64,000 nucleotides of DNA from DAIPKP01 sp964539095 (GTDB lineage Bacteria > Synergistota > Synergistia > Synergistales > Aminiphilaceae): NCBI GenBank assembly GCA_964539095.1, contig CAZIFL010000001.1:62001-126000 (forward strand), in the 5' to 3' direction. Of this stretch, positions 1-7,525 are shown in pieces. The notes below the pieces were generated by a model, which was not told the origin of the DNA, did not search any database, and saw only the letters and a list, made by a program, of their open reading frames with translations. The translations under genes and the position numbers were made by a program. Within the stretch, counting starts at the first letter, position 1, and each line of letters opens with the position of its first letter.

Positions 1-2
1 AA

Positions 3-554
3 AAGAGCGGTCGTCGCATGGCCTTTCATCTTCTGCAGCAGCCCGAGGCTTTTTCTCGAAGCCTTGCGGAGGTGCTTCTAGCACTCCGGAGGGATCTTCG
101 TTTTTGCAAGCGTTGTAACGGCCTGGCCGAAGAAGATCTCTGCCCGGTATGTATGGATCCCTTTCGGGAAAGGTCTCTTCTCTGCATCGTAGAATCTGCA
201 GAGGATATGCTCTGTCTTGAGGAATCCGGAGCGTACCGGGGGGTGTACCACGTTCTGGGGGGGTATGAATCTCCTTTGGAAGACAGAAGCATCCCCGAAA
301 GCTCCCTGGTAAAGCTTGTGCGACGGCTTCAGGAAGAAAACACCATAGAGGAGGTGATACTGGCTACAAATCCGAGAGTCGAGGGAGAGCTTACAAGCTA
401 TAGAGTGTGCGAATATCTGCGTAGCCGACACTGTTGCCCTAGAATAACAAGGCTTTCCTATGGTCTTCCTGTGGGAGGCAGCATAGGGTATGCGGATAGA
501 ATAACCCTTCATGCGGCGTTGGAATCCCGGAGGGATATGCAGGAAAACGTCTGA
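3..554 (+). CDS. recR: Recombination protein RecR (5' end outside window)
   Basis: RecR acts with RecO/RecF in loading RecA at single-strand gaps. The reading frame is already open at the window edge: KSGRR precedes MAFHLL, matching the end of the helix-hairpin-helix of RecR, so roughly 20 N-terminal residues are missing. A four-cysteine zinc motif (CKRC...CPVC) is followed by a Toprim domain (CIVESAEDML, later ATNPRVEGE) and the C-terminal LPVGGSIGYAD segment typical of the family. The next gene is about 180 bases downstream. Identity is firm; only the start cannot be placed. Confidence 0.95.
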   Translation, partial: KSGRRMAFHLLQQPEAFSRSLAEVLLALRRDLRFCKRCNGLAEEDLCPVCMDPFRERSLLCIVESAEDMLCLEESGAYRGVYHVLGGYESPLEDRSIPESSLVKLVRRLQEENTIEEVILATNPRVEGELTSYRVCEYLRSRHCCPRITRLSYGLPVGGSIGYADRITLHAALESRRDMQENV

Positions 555-734
555 TGCTCCTGCCCTTGCGGTGTCCTTTTTTATCGTACTGTTCGTATTG
601 TTCCACAAGGCAAGGCTCTCTCTGTTTGCAGTGTGCGAAGAGGTTTGCTCAGCGAAGCGTCAAAATCGGGGGGATAGAGAGGACAAAAAACGGAGCCTCT
701 TCAGTTGCCCCATTAGAAATGGAGGTGAATATGT

Positions 735-1895
735 GTGGATGATCAAGGATTGGGACACATGCTTTCTCGAGGATTAAGAATTACCATGATGTTCCTAGGT
801 GGGCTTGCGGGGTGGCAAATTTCTAATTACATCCAGGACCTTGGATGGTGGCCCGCCAGGACATTGCTCCCTTCTCTGACCCTTACGGGAACTTTTATTC
901 TCTTTTTCGCTGTGGTGGGGATGTTGCTTACCCCTCTTTTCATCAGAAGTCTTTCTCAGGGGGGGCTTTTGTTCGAAAAATATTTACAAAACGTGAGTTG
1001 GCTTGATATTTCTGTAGGCATTATAGGACTTGTTATTGGACTCATCGTGGCGAATCTTCTTGCCCTTCCCTTTACAGACTTTCCCGCTGTGGGAACTTAC
1101 GTGGCGGTTCTGTTGAACATTTCTCTGGGATATCTTTTTACCTGGGTTTTCTTCAAGCGTCGGGAGGACGTTATCTCCATGGCGAGTTCTTTGGGAGGAT
1201 TCTGGAAGGGAAAGCTTCCCCGAAAAACAAAACGTAACGGTGAGCCCCTTTCGCGCTCCTTCCAGAGCAATCTCTCCTTTCAGGATATTTCGGTAGTGAA
1301 GATTCTTGATACCAGCGTTATTATTGACGGACGTGTTCTTGACATTGCCCGGGCTGGTTTTCTGGATGGGGTCGTACTTCTTCCGCGGTTTATTCTCGTG
1401 GAGCTTCAGGGGGTTGCCGATTCTGCGGACCCCGTGCGTCGAGGGCGAGGTCGCAAAGGATTGGACGTGATCAACGAACTCCAGAAAATTCCGGATTTCC
1501 CCATGGATATGCTGGAGACAACCCTGGGAGATCTTGATGCGGAATCTGTAGATCTGGGGCTTGTGGCTCTGGCCAAGGAGCTGGATGCCAAGATCATTAC
1601 TACGGACTATAATCTCAACAAGATAGCTCAGATTCAAGGTATCAGGGTGCTTAACGTGAACGATCTCGCTAATGCCCTGAAGCCAATGCTTCTTCCCGGC
1701 GAGACGGTAACGGTGGACATTATCCGAGAAGGGAAGGAGAGCCACCAGGGGGTGGGGTATCTTGATGACGGCACCATGATTGTCGTAGAAGATGGTGCTC
1801 AGCATGTTAATAAGCGGGTGGACGTTGTGGTAACCTCCATGCTGCAGACTTCTGCCGGGAGAATGATTTTTGGCCGCCTTCGTCACGATGAGTAG
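735..1895 (+). CDS. PIN/TRAM domain membrane protein (YacL family)
   Basis: The 386-aa protein has about four N-terminal membrane helices (residues ~15-150), then a PIN nuclease-like domain starting at LDTSVIIDGRVLD with the acidic residues expected of the fold (IITTDYNLN near its end), and a C-terminal TRAM domain (GETVTVDIIREG to IFGRL). This is the YacL/PilT-like architecture found next to ispD in Firmicutes, as here. The GTG start is preceded by GGAGGTGA at 721-728, with 6-bp spacing. The substrate is unknown; membrane-tethered RNA binding or cleavage is an inference from the domains. Its stop overlaps the start of ispDF. Confidence 0.9.
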   Translation: MDDQGLGHMLSRGLRITMMFLGGLAGWQISNYIQDLGWWPARTLLPSLTLTGTFILFFAVVGMLLTPLFIRSLSQGGLLFEKYLQNVSWLDISVGIIGLVIGLIVANLLALPFTDFPAVGTYVAVLLNISLGYLFTWVFFKRREDVISMASSLGGFWKGKLPRKTKRNGEPLSRSFQSNLSFQDISVVKILDTSVIIDGRVLDIARAGFLDGVVLLPRFILVELQGVADSADPVRRGRGRKGLDVINELQKIPDFPMDMLETTLGDLDAESVDLGLVALAKELDAKIITTDYNLNKIAQIQGIRVLNVNDLANALKPMLLPGETVTVDIIREGKESHQGVGYLDDGTMIVVEDGAQHVNKRVDVVVTSMLQTSAGRMIFGRLRHDE

Positions 1896-3060
1896 GAATT
1901 CCTGGAGTTTTGTCCTTGTGGCGGGTGGGCGAGGGCGCCGCATGGGAGGAGAACCCAAACAGTTCCGACTTCTTCAGGGAAAACCGCTATGGCTCTGGAG
2001 CATAGAGGTTGCGTCCAGACTCCGGAACCGGGGGGATCTCTGTGACCTTGTTCTGGTAGTTCCGGAAGAGAGCGTAGAATCTGTGCAGGCAGCTCTTCAT
2101 GAGCCTTTGCTGGAGTGTACCGTCGTATCGGGAGGAGCCGAAAGAACCGACTCGGTGCGTCGGGGGGTGGCGGCTGCTCAAGGAGAATACGTGCTCATCC
2201 ACGACGGCGCACGCCCCTTTCTCTCGGAGGATCTCTGCCTTCGGGTTATGGCAAAGGTAGATGGCTCGCCTGAGCCTTTGGGAGTAGTCCCTCTTCTCCC
2301 CTGCTCGGATGCACTGAAAGAGGTGAATCCCGAAACGGGGGATGTCTGCGCCTGTGTGGATCGCACCCTTCTTCGGCGTACCCAGACTCCCCAGGGCTTC
2401 CCGGTGAAGGATCTGCGTGAGCTTCTCGAAAAGGCCTCTCCTCGCTTCGATGAAGGAGAACTTTGGAGAAGTGCAGGAAAAAGACTCTCTTTTGTTGCGG
2501 GAGATCCTCGGAACTTCAAAGTAACCTATCCAGAGGATCTGGAGATGGCCGGAGCCCTTTTGGAGGGGTGTAAAGAAATGCGGACAGGACACGGTTTTGA
2601 CGTACATCCTCTTGTTCCGGGAAGGGCTCTTGTTCTTGGGGGAGTTTGCATCCCTTCTCCTCTCGGGCTCCAAGGGCACTCTGATGCGGACCTCATCACC
2701 CATGCGGTGTGCGACGCTCTTTTGGGAGCGGCGGGCCTTCCGGATCTGGGAAATCTCTTTCCCGCCTCTCAGGAACGGTACAAAAATATTCGTAGCCTTC
2801 TTCTCTTGGAGGAGGTGCTTCGCCGACTCCTTGAAGAAAGATGGAGCATCTCCTGGGTAGACATAACGCTTCATGCGCAGTATCCTCGTCTGAATTCATA
2901 CCGTCAGGAAATCCTCTCCTCTCTTGGAGCGGCCCTCTTCCCTGGAGAAGAGAACCGCTGCAATCTTAAGATGAAATCCGGGGAGTTCTGCGGTAGCGTA
3001 GGGCGAGGGGAGTGTATGGAGTGTTATGCCGTGGCTACCCTTGAACGAAGGCAGTTTTAG
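1888..3060 (+). CDS. ispDF: Bifunctional IspD/IspF (MEP isoprenoid pathway)
   Basis: This is a fusion of 2-C-methyl-D-erythritol 4-phosphate cytidylyltransferase (residues ~1-228) and MECDP synthase (from residue 231). The IspD half shows the CTP loop VLVAGGRGRRMGGEPKQF and the HDGARPF motif. The IspF half shows the zinc/substrate motif TGHGFDVH and GLQGHSDAD, and ends with the KMKSGEFCGSVGRGE region. ATG 1888 overlaps the upstream stop by 8 bases; an in-frame TTG at 1870 is a less likely start. A terminator follows at 3145. ispE lies 47 kb away in the same window, so three MEP-pathway activities are encoded here. Confidence 0.95.
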   Translation: MSRNSWSFVLVAGGRGRRMGGEPKQFRLLQGKPLWLWSIEVASRLRNRGDLCDLVLVVPEESVESVQAALHEPLLECTVVSGGAERTDSVRRGVAAAQGEYVLIHDGARPFLSEDLCLRVMAKVDGSPEPLGVVPLLPCSDALKEVNPETGDVCACVDRTLLRRTQTPQGFPVKDLRELLEKASPRFDEGELWRSAGKRLSFVAGDPRNFKVTYPEDLEMAGALLEGCKEMRTGHGFDVHPLVPGRALVLGGVCIPSPLGLQGHSDADLITHAVCDALLGAAGLPDLGNLFPASQERYKNIRSLLLLEEVLRRLLEERWSISWVDITLHAQYPRLNSYRQEILSSLGAALFPGEENRCNLKMKSGEFCGSVGRGECMECYAVATLERRQF

Positions 3061-3144
3061 AAAGAACCTTTTTTCGGAAGCTCTCTAATATTTCCTTATA
3101 AAAGACGTAGGCTTCAGAGTGTTCCTTCGTGTCATCCATGACGC

Positions 3145-3180
3145 AGCCCCTTGCGGTTTTTTGGGTAAGGGGCTTTTTTT
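3145..3180 (+). terminator. Rho-independent terminator after ispDF
   Basis: An 8-bp perfect stem (AGCCCCTT 3145-3152 with AAGGGGCT 3167-3174) is followed by an uninterrupted T run to 3180. It separates ispDF from guaB. The rest of 3061-3287 is a guaB leader in which I see no confident promoter or known riboswitch; a CAGGG/CCCTG hairpin lies near 3243-3262. Confidence 0.85.
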
Positions 3181-3287
3181 GTAACTTTGCATCTGGACGA
3201 AGCAAAAAAGCGCGAGAAAAGGTCTGTTCCATAGGAGGAGAACAGGGTTCTGGAGAGCCCTGGAAGGTGAAAAGTGAGGCTTTGATT

Positions 3288-4760
3288 ATGCTTGAAAAAT
3301 TTGCACCCTACGAAGGTTTTACGTTTGATGACGTGCTTCTTGTCCCCGGTTACAGTGAGGTGGTTCCTGCGGATGTGGATGTGTCCTGGAAAATCACTCC
3401 AGAGATCAGCCTTCGCATTCCTCTCTGCAGCGCCGCCATGGATACGGTTACTGAAAGTCGTCTTGCCATCGGTCTTGCAAGAGAGGGGGGAATTGGCATT
3501 GTCCACCGAAACATGTCTCCGGAGCGGCAGGCAGGAGAGGTAGACAAGGTGAAACGTTCCGAGTCCGGAGTTATCGTAGATCCCTTCTATCTCTCTCCGG
3601 AAAATCAGGTTCGCGAGGCGGTGGACCTGATGGAGCACTACCACATTTCGGGAGTTCCGATCGTGGATAAGGGCATGCGTCTTGTGGGGATTATTACGAA
3701 CCGGGATTTGCGCTTTGTTACGAATTATGAACAGCCGATATCGGGAGTCATGACAAAAGATTCTCTCATCATCGCCCCCGAGGGAACTACCCTGGAGGAT
3801 GCCAAATCGATTCTCATGAAGTACAAGGTCGAAAAGCTCCCCATCGTCGATGCTCACGGCTGCCTCAAGGGGCTCATCACCATTAAGGATATTCAGAAGG
3901 CTAAGGATTTCCCCGGCGCCTGTAAGGATGAACGGGGGCGTCTTCGGGTAGGTGCTGCTATTGGCGTTGGGCAGGATGCCCTGGAGAGGGCAGAGCTTCT
4001 GGTGCATTCCGGGGTGGATCTTCTGGTAATCGATACTGCCCACGGACATGCTCGCTCAGTGCTTGATCGGGTTCGTGAGATTCGGAGCCGCTACAAGGAC
4101 CTTCAGATTCTGGCGGGAAATGTTGCTACCGCAGAAGCTACAGAGGCCCTTATTGATGCGGGGGCAGATGCTGTGAAGGTGGGAGTGGGCCCCGGATCTA
4201 TCTGTACTACCAGGATTGTGGCAGGGATCGGAGTCCCCCAGGTGGCGGCGGTAATCCAGGCTTCCCGCGCGGCTCACGAAAAGGGGCGCACCATAGTAGC
4301 AGACGGTGGCGTTCGTTTCTCAGGGGATATTGTGAAAGCCATTGCTGCCGGGGCCGATACCGTTATGGTGGGATCCCTCTTTGCGGGAACCGATGAAAGC
4401 CCCGGAGAAGTGGTGATCTACCGAGGGCGCTCCTTTAAGAGCTATCGAGGAATGGGCTCCTTGGGAGCGATGAAGGATGGGTGCAGCAAAGACCGTTATT
4501 TCCAGGAGGGTGCTCGGGAAGAGAAGCTTGTTCCTGAGGGGATCGAAGGGATGGTCCCTTACAAGGGACCTCTCAATGCAATCGCCTACCAGCTTGTGGG
4601 GGGGTTGCGCTCCGGTATGGGGTATGTGGGGGCTGCTAACATCCGGGAGCTTCAGGAAAAAGGGTGTTTTGTAAAGGTTACCGCAGCCTCAATGAAGGAG
4701 AGCCATCCTCATGATGTTACCGTCACTAAAGAAGCTCCGAACTACCGGGTAGAATCCTGA
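3288..4760 (+). CDS. guaB: IMP dehydrogenase
   Basis: The enzyme oxidises IMP to XMP, the committed step of GMP synthesis. The 490-aa protein has the N-terminal FDDVLLVPGYSEV segment, a CBS pair at ~95-210 (QVREAVDLMEHYHISGVPIVD and the second repeat), the catalytic loop GPGSICTTRIV with Cys306, and the C-terminal flap with RYFQEG and YKGPL. ATG 3288 gives the usual family N-terminus MLEKFAPYEGFTFDDVLL and has GTGAGG 8 bases upstream. GTG 3267, behind GGAGAG, is an alternative. The frame stays open further upstream, but that part overlaps the terminator and is not expected to be translated. Confidence 0.97.
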   Translation: MLEKFAPYEGFTFDDVLLVPGYSEVVPADVDVSWKITPEISLRIPLCSAAMDTVTESRLAIGLAREGGIGIVHRNMSPERQAGEVDKVKRSESGVIVDPFYLSPENQVREAVDLMEHYHISGVPIVDKGMRLVGIITNRDLRFVTNYEQPISGVMTKDSLIIAPEGTTLEDAKSILMKYKVEKLPIVDAHGCLKGLITIKDIQKAKDFPGACKDERGRLRVGAAIGVGQDALERAELLVHSGVDLLVIDTAHGHARSVLDRVREIRSRYKDLQILAGNVATAEATEALIDAGADAVKVGVGPGSICTTRIVAGIGVPQVAAVIQASRAAHEKGRTIVADGGVRFSGDIVKAIAAGADTVMVGSLFAGTDESPGEVVIYRGRSFKSYRGMGSLGAMKDGCSKDRYFQEGAREEKLVPEGIEGMVPYKGPLNAIAYQLVGGLRSGMGYVGAANIRELQEKGCFVKVTAASMKESHPHDVTVTKEAPNYRVES

Positions 4761-4782
4761 AGGTAATGAGATCCTGAAGGTA
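4754..4782 (+). repeat. Short direct repeat after guaB
   Basis: ATCCTGAAGGTA occurs at 4754-4765, spanning the guaB stop, and again at 4771-4782, with a 17-bp period. A looser third version (ATTCTGAAAATA) follows. The function is unknown; it could be a duplicated 3' end or a protein site ahead of the next promoter. Confidence 0.5.
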
Positions 4783-4822
4783 TAGAAATTCTGAAAATAG
4801 ATGAAGAATTCTCAGGATGTAG

Positions 4823-4828
4823 TATAAT
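4823..4828 (+). promoter_or_regulatory. Possible -10 element of the 66-aa gene
   Basis: A perfect TATAAT lies 80 bases ahead of the ATG at 4909, but no good -35 sits 16-18 bases upstream (GATGAA is the closest). This is a weak call that rests on the -10 alone. Confidence 0.3.
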
Positions 4829-4908
4829 AATAATGGGAAACGCTGGAGATAGATCCTGGAAAGTTGAGAGGTTCTTCACAGCACTTCGTTTTTCAGGGAG
4901 GGATTTCC

Positions 4909-5109
4909 ATGGAAGCCCGGGAATACCGTTATACGGCACCGTACAAGAAAATGGTATGGATGGGGGTTCAGCATCTTCCTGTGCTCGAAGAGGATATCCT
5001 TGGAACCACGGTAAACGTGGAAATTCTGGAAGATCCTTTTGTCTGGAGCCTTGAAGGAACCCGGGATGCGGAGTGGTGGGATCAGTTTATTGAGGAAGAC
5101 AGCTTGTAG
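4909..5109 (+). CDS. Conserved-looking 66-aa protein of unknown function
   Basis: I do not recognise this protein. The ATG at 4909 is preceded by a strong AGGGAGG (4 to 5 bases away), and the composition is protein-like: MEAREYRYTAPYKKMVWMG, then a central acidic/hydrophobic part and the tryptophan-rich end EWWDQFIEEDSL. It has no signal peptide or membrane helix, and the C-terminal half is acidic. It sits alone between guaB and the rimP-nusA operon, and the rimP promoter overlaps its stop codon. A soluble small protein is likely; no function can be inferred. Confidence 0.65.
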   Translation: MEAREYRYTAPYKKMVWMGVQHLPVLEEDILGTTVNVEILEDPFVWSLEGTRDAEWWDQFIEEDSL

Positions 5110-5132
5110 GTCTTTTCCTTTTATGATATATT
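5104..5132 (+). promoter_or_regulatory. Promoter of the rimP-nusA-infB operon
   Basis: TTGTAG (5104-5109), a 17-bp spacer and TATATT (5127-5132), with TG at 5124-5125 making an extended -10. Transcription would start near 5140, giving a leader of about 75 bases that contains the terminator hairpin at 5169-5199 before rimP. Confidence 0.7.
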
Positions 5133-5168
5133 CCCTTTGTTTCAGTGCTTGCGGGGGGAATTTTGGGA

Positions 5169-5199
5169 AGAGTGGGGGAGCCCCCACTCTTCGTTTTTT
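5169..5199 (+). terminator. Intrinsic terminator in the rimP leader (attenuator candidate)
   Basis: AGAGTGGG (5169-5176) pairs with CCCACTCT (5183-5190) across a small G/C-rich loop, and TCGTTTTTT follows. It lies between the promoter at 5104-5132 and the ribosome site of rimP (GGAGGGG at 5204-5210), so it must be read through for the operon to be expressed. A G6 run at 5153-5158 could pair with the C5 run at 5181-5185 and block the hairpin. Confidence 0.8.
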
Positions 5200-5215
5200 C
5201 ATTGGAGGGGTGGAT

Positions 5216-5761
5216 ATGCAGACGTCCCGTCCGAAGGGATCGTTTCCTCGGGAAGAGATTGTACGTATAGTAGAGGATCTCGGTTACGAGTGTGTGGGAA
5301 TCCAGCAGACGAAAGAAAATGACCGGACAGTGTTCCGGATTTTCATAGATTCTCTGGGGGGCATCACTATAAAAGATTGCGAGACTGTCTCCCGCAAGGT
5401 GAACCTCATGATAGACACAATGGAGGAAGGCTCTTTTGGAGAGAACCTTACAAACTACTTTCTCGAAGTAAGTTCTCCCGGAGTGGAGCGTCCGCTCTTC
5501 ACTCTTCAGGACTATGTTCGCTTTCTTGGAAAGAAAGTGCACCTCGTTCTGAAGGAAGAGGGAAGCCTGGAGGGAATTCTTCAGAGTGTAGAGGAGGAGA
5601 GTCTCTCTCTTCTCGTAGAAGGTCAGGAAGAACCTCGTATATTCTCGTTTGAAAGTATCGAAAAGGGGCATCTCGTATTTGAGTTTGAAGTAAAACAGCA
5701 TGCCCATAAACCTAAATCTGACGCACCAAAGAAGAAAAAGAAAAAAAAGCGCAAACCCTAG
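5216..5761 (+). CDS. rimP: Ribosome maturation factor RimP
   Basis: RimP assists late 30S subunit assembly. The 181-aa protein has the N-terminal alpha/beta domain (LGYECVGIQ, RIFIDSLGGITIKDCETVSR), the YFLEVSSPGVERPL junction and the C-terminal SH3-like barrel. It ends in an unusual lysine-rich tail (PKKKKKKKRKP), making it longer than the typical 150-160 residues. ATG 5216 has GGAGGGG 5 bases upstream; an in-frame GTG at 5210 is less likely. It is the first gene of the nusA operon, 32 bases before nusA. Confidence 0.95.
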   Translation: MQTSRPKGSFPREEIVRIVEDLGYECVGIQQTKENDRTVFRIFIDSLGGITIKDCETVSRKVNLMIDTMEEGSFGENLTNYFLEVSSPGVERPLFTLQDYVRFLGKKVHLVLKEEGSLEGILQSVEEESLSLLVEGQEEPRIFSFESIEKGHLVFEFEVKQHAHKPKSDAPKKKKKKKRKP

Positions 5762-5793
5762 GGCGCGCCGCTTTTGAGGAGGGACTGGAGTTC

Positions 5794-6861
5794 ATGCAGT
5801 TAGGAAAAGATTTTATGCGGGCGCTACATCAGATAGAAGAGGAGAAAGGACTTCCCGTTTCTGTCATTATTTCCAGCCTGGAGGCCGCCCTGGTATCTGC
5901 GTATAAAAAGAATTACGATGGCAATGCTAATGTGCAGGTGGAGATGGATCTGGAAAACGGGGAGATCAGGCTTTACGAAGTAGTCTCCTCTGAAGGAGAG
6001 GCGGAAGAGGGGAAGACCTCTCCTTTAGAGGAGAGAATCGAAATCAGCCCTAACGGGTTTGGCCGGATTGCCGCTCAAACTGCTCGACAGGTCATCATCC
6101 AGCGTCTTAAGGATGCAGAACGGCAGATCATTTTCGATGAATTTGCGGATCGGGTCGGAGATCTTGTAAACGGAATTATCTTTAAATCCGAAGGGGATCA
6201 CGTTTTCGCTCGCCTGAATGATCGAACCGAGGCTATCCTCCCCCGGGAGGAGCGCATCCCAGGAGAGATCTACCGCCTGGGAGATCGACTCAAGTTCTAT
6301 CTTCTGGACGTACGGAAAACAACCCGGGGACCCCGTATTGTCGTCTCCCGGACGCATCCGGGGCTTCTGCGCAAGCTTCTGGAGCTGGAAGTTCCGGAAA
6401 TTCAAGAGGGAACCATCGAAATCAAAGGCATTGTAAGGGAGGCGGGAACGCGATCCAAGGTTGCGGTGCTCTCCTTCGATGGTAATGTGGACCCTGTGGG
6501 AGCCTGTGTCGGAGCCAAGGGAACCCGGATAAAATCGATCAGTTCCGAGCTTCACGGAGAGCGCATGGATGTCATCATATGGAGTGCCGATCCCCTACAG
6601 TTCATCCGCAACGCTCTCTCTCCCGCCAAAATTATGCGGGTGGAGCCTCTTCTTGAGGAAGATCGGGCGGTAAATGTTTACGTTCGGCCGGATCAGCTCT
6701 CTCTCGCTATTGGTAAGGCGGGGCAGAATGTGCGTCTTGCAGCGCGACTTACGGGGTGGAAAATAGACATCAAGGTTCTTGAACCCGAGCGCATGCCCAC
6801 TCTACATGATCTTTTCAGCGACATTGTCCACGGAGATCCCAAGGATCTCTGGGAGGAATAA
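5794..6861 (+). CDS. nusA: Transcription termination/antitermination factor NusA
   Basis: NusA binds RNA polymerase and nascent RNA and modulates pausing, termination and antitermination. The 355-aa protein has the N-terminal polymerase-binding domain (from MQLGKDFMRALHQIEEEKG), an S1 domain around residues 135-200 and two KH domains; the GxxG-type loops are GAKGTRI (KH1) and IGKAGQNVRLA (KH2). It lacks the acidic repeats of E. coli NusA, as is usual outside Gammaproteobacteria. The ATG follows GAGGAGGGA. NusA may control its own operon through the leader terminator upstream of rimP (inference). Confidence 0.97.
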   Translation: MQLGKDFMRALHQIEEEKGLPVSVIISSLEAALVSAYKKNYDGNANVQVEMDLENGEIRLYEVVSSEGEAEEGKTSPLEERIEISPNGFGRIAAQTARQVIIQRLKDAERQIIFDEFADRVGDLVNGIIFKSEGDHVFARLNDRTEAILPREERIPGEIYRLGDRLKFYLLDVRKTTRGPRIVVSRTHPGLLRKLLELEVPEIQEGTIEIKGIVREAGTRSKVAVLSFDGNVDPVGACVGAKGTRIKSISSELHGERMDVIIWSADPLQFIRNALSPAKIMRVEPLLEEDRAVNVYVRPDQLSLAIGKAGQNVRLAARLTGWKIDIKVLEPERMPTLHDLFSDIVHGDPKDLWEE

Positions 6862-6873
6862 CGAGGTTCTTTG

Positions 6874-7164
6874 ATGGAGAAGCGGAAGAGACCGAGAACA
6901 TGTGTGGGTTGCGGAGAGGAAAATCCTCGAAAGAGCATGTGCCGTATCGTCCGCTCCCCCGAGGGAGAGGTGCGGTATGATCCTACGGGAAAGATGCCCG
7001 GCCGGGGGGCCTATCTTTGTGAGGATCCATCCTGTATTCTTAGAGCGAAGAAAAAAAAAGCTCTCTCCAGGGCTCTTCGATCTGAAGTGGAGCCGGGGTT
7101 ATATGATGAGCTTCTACAGCGCTTTCCCCCGCGAGAAGCTGGCTCGGAGGATTCTTGTGACTGA
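6874..7164 (+). CDS. ylxR: YlxR/RnpM family RNA-binding protein (DUF448)
   Basis: This 96-aa basic protein of the YlxR family is encoded between nusA and infB in many bacteria. Family members bind RNA and have been linked to RNase P modulation. The diagnostic RTCVGCGEENPRKSMCRIV motif is at the start, followed by GRGAYLCEDPSCI. ATG 6874 has GAGG 7 bases upstream; the TTG immediately before it is not needed. The 3' end overlaps the GTG of ylxQ by 8 bases, indicating translational coupling. Confidence 0.92.
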   Translation: MEKRKRPRTCVGCGEENPRKSMCRIVRSPEGEVRYDPTGKMPGRGAYLCEDPSCILRAKKKKALSRALRSEVEPGLYDELLQRFPPREAGSEDSCD

Positions 7165-7525
7165 GCCGACGAGGGAAATCCAGAGGGGAGACCTCTCTCC
7201 TAGCTGGAAGAAAATTCTCTCTCTTCTCTCCCTTGCCCGGCGGAGTGGAGTGCTTCTGGTGGGGCAGGATTCGATACGTCAGAGGGCACGGGGGAAGAAA
7301 GGTTTTCTTTTTATCGCTGCACGAGACTGCTCTTCGGGGGTGCTCCGCTTTGTAAAGGCGCGGGTAGAACGGGGAGAAGGGGTTCTTGTAACAGCCCCGG
7401 AAGATCGGGGAGAGCTTTTTACATCCATAGGACTGGAAACGACGCAGATCGTGGCTTTACCACAAAACCATGGCCTTGCGCAGGAGATATATAGATTGTT
7501 AGGGGGCGAGGGCATTGACGAATAA
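7157..7525 (+). CDS. ylxQ: L7Ae/L30e-family protein YlxQ
   Basis: This 122-aa member of the ribosomal L7Ae family binds kink-turn RNA (family knowledge). The core reads LSLARRSGVLLVGQDSI, then a basic stretch, FLFIAARDCSS and VLVTAPEDRGELFTSIG. Start choice: GTG 7157 has GGAGG at 7146-7150 with 6-bp spacing and overlaps the ylxR stop. The frame is open further upstream inside ylxR, but that part is a shadow. It overlaps the TTG start of infB by 11 bases. Confidence 0.88.
   Translation: MTEPTREIQRGDLSPSWKKILSLLSLARRSGVLLVGQDSIRQRARGKKGFLFIAARDCSSGVLRFVKARVERGEGVLVTAPEDRGELFTSIGLETTQIVALPQNHGLAQEIYRLLGGEGIDE

Noticed and set aside
511..777. Small frames in the recR to PIN/TRAM gap
   Set aside because: No ribosome site or recognisable family; composition is not protein-like. 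I see no clear promoter there either.
3061..3287. Possible purine or guanine riboswitch before guaB
   Set aside because: The conserved core of known purine riboswitches is absent; only a terminator and one small hairpin are visible.
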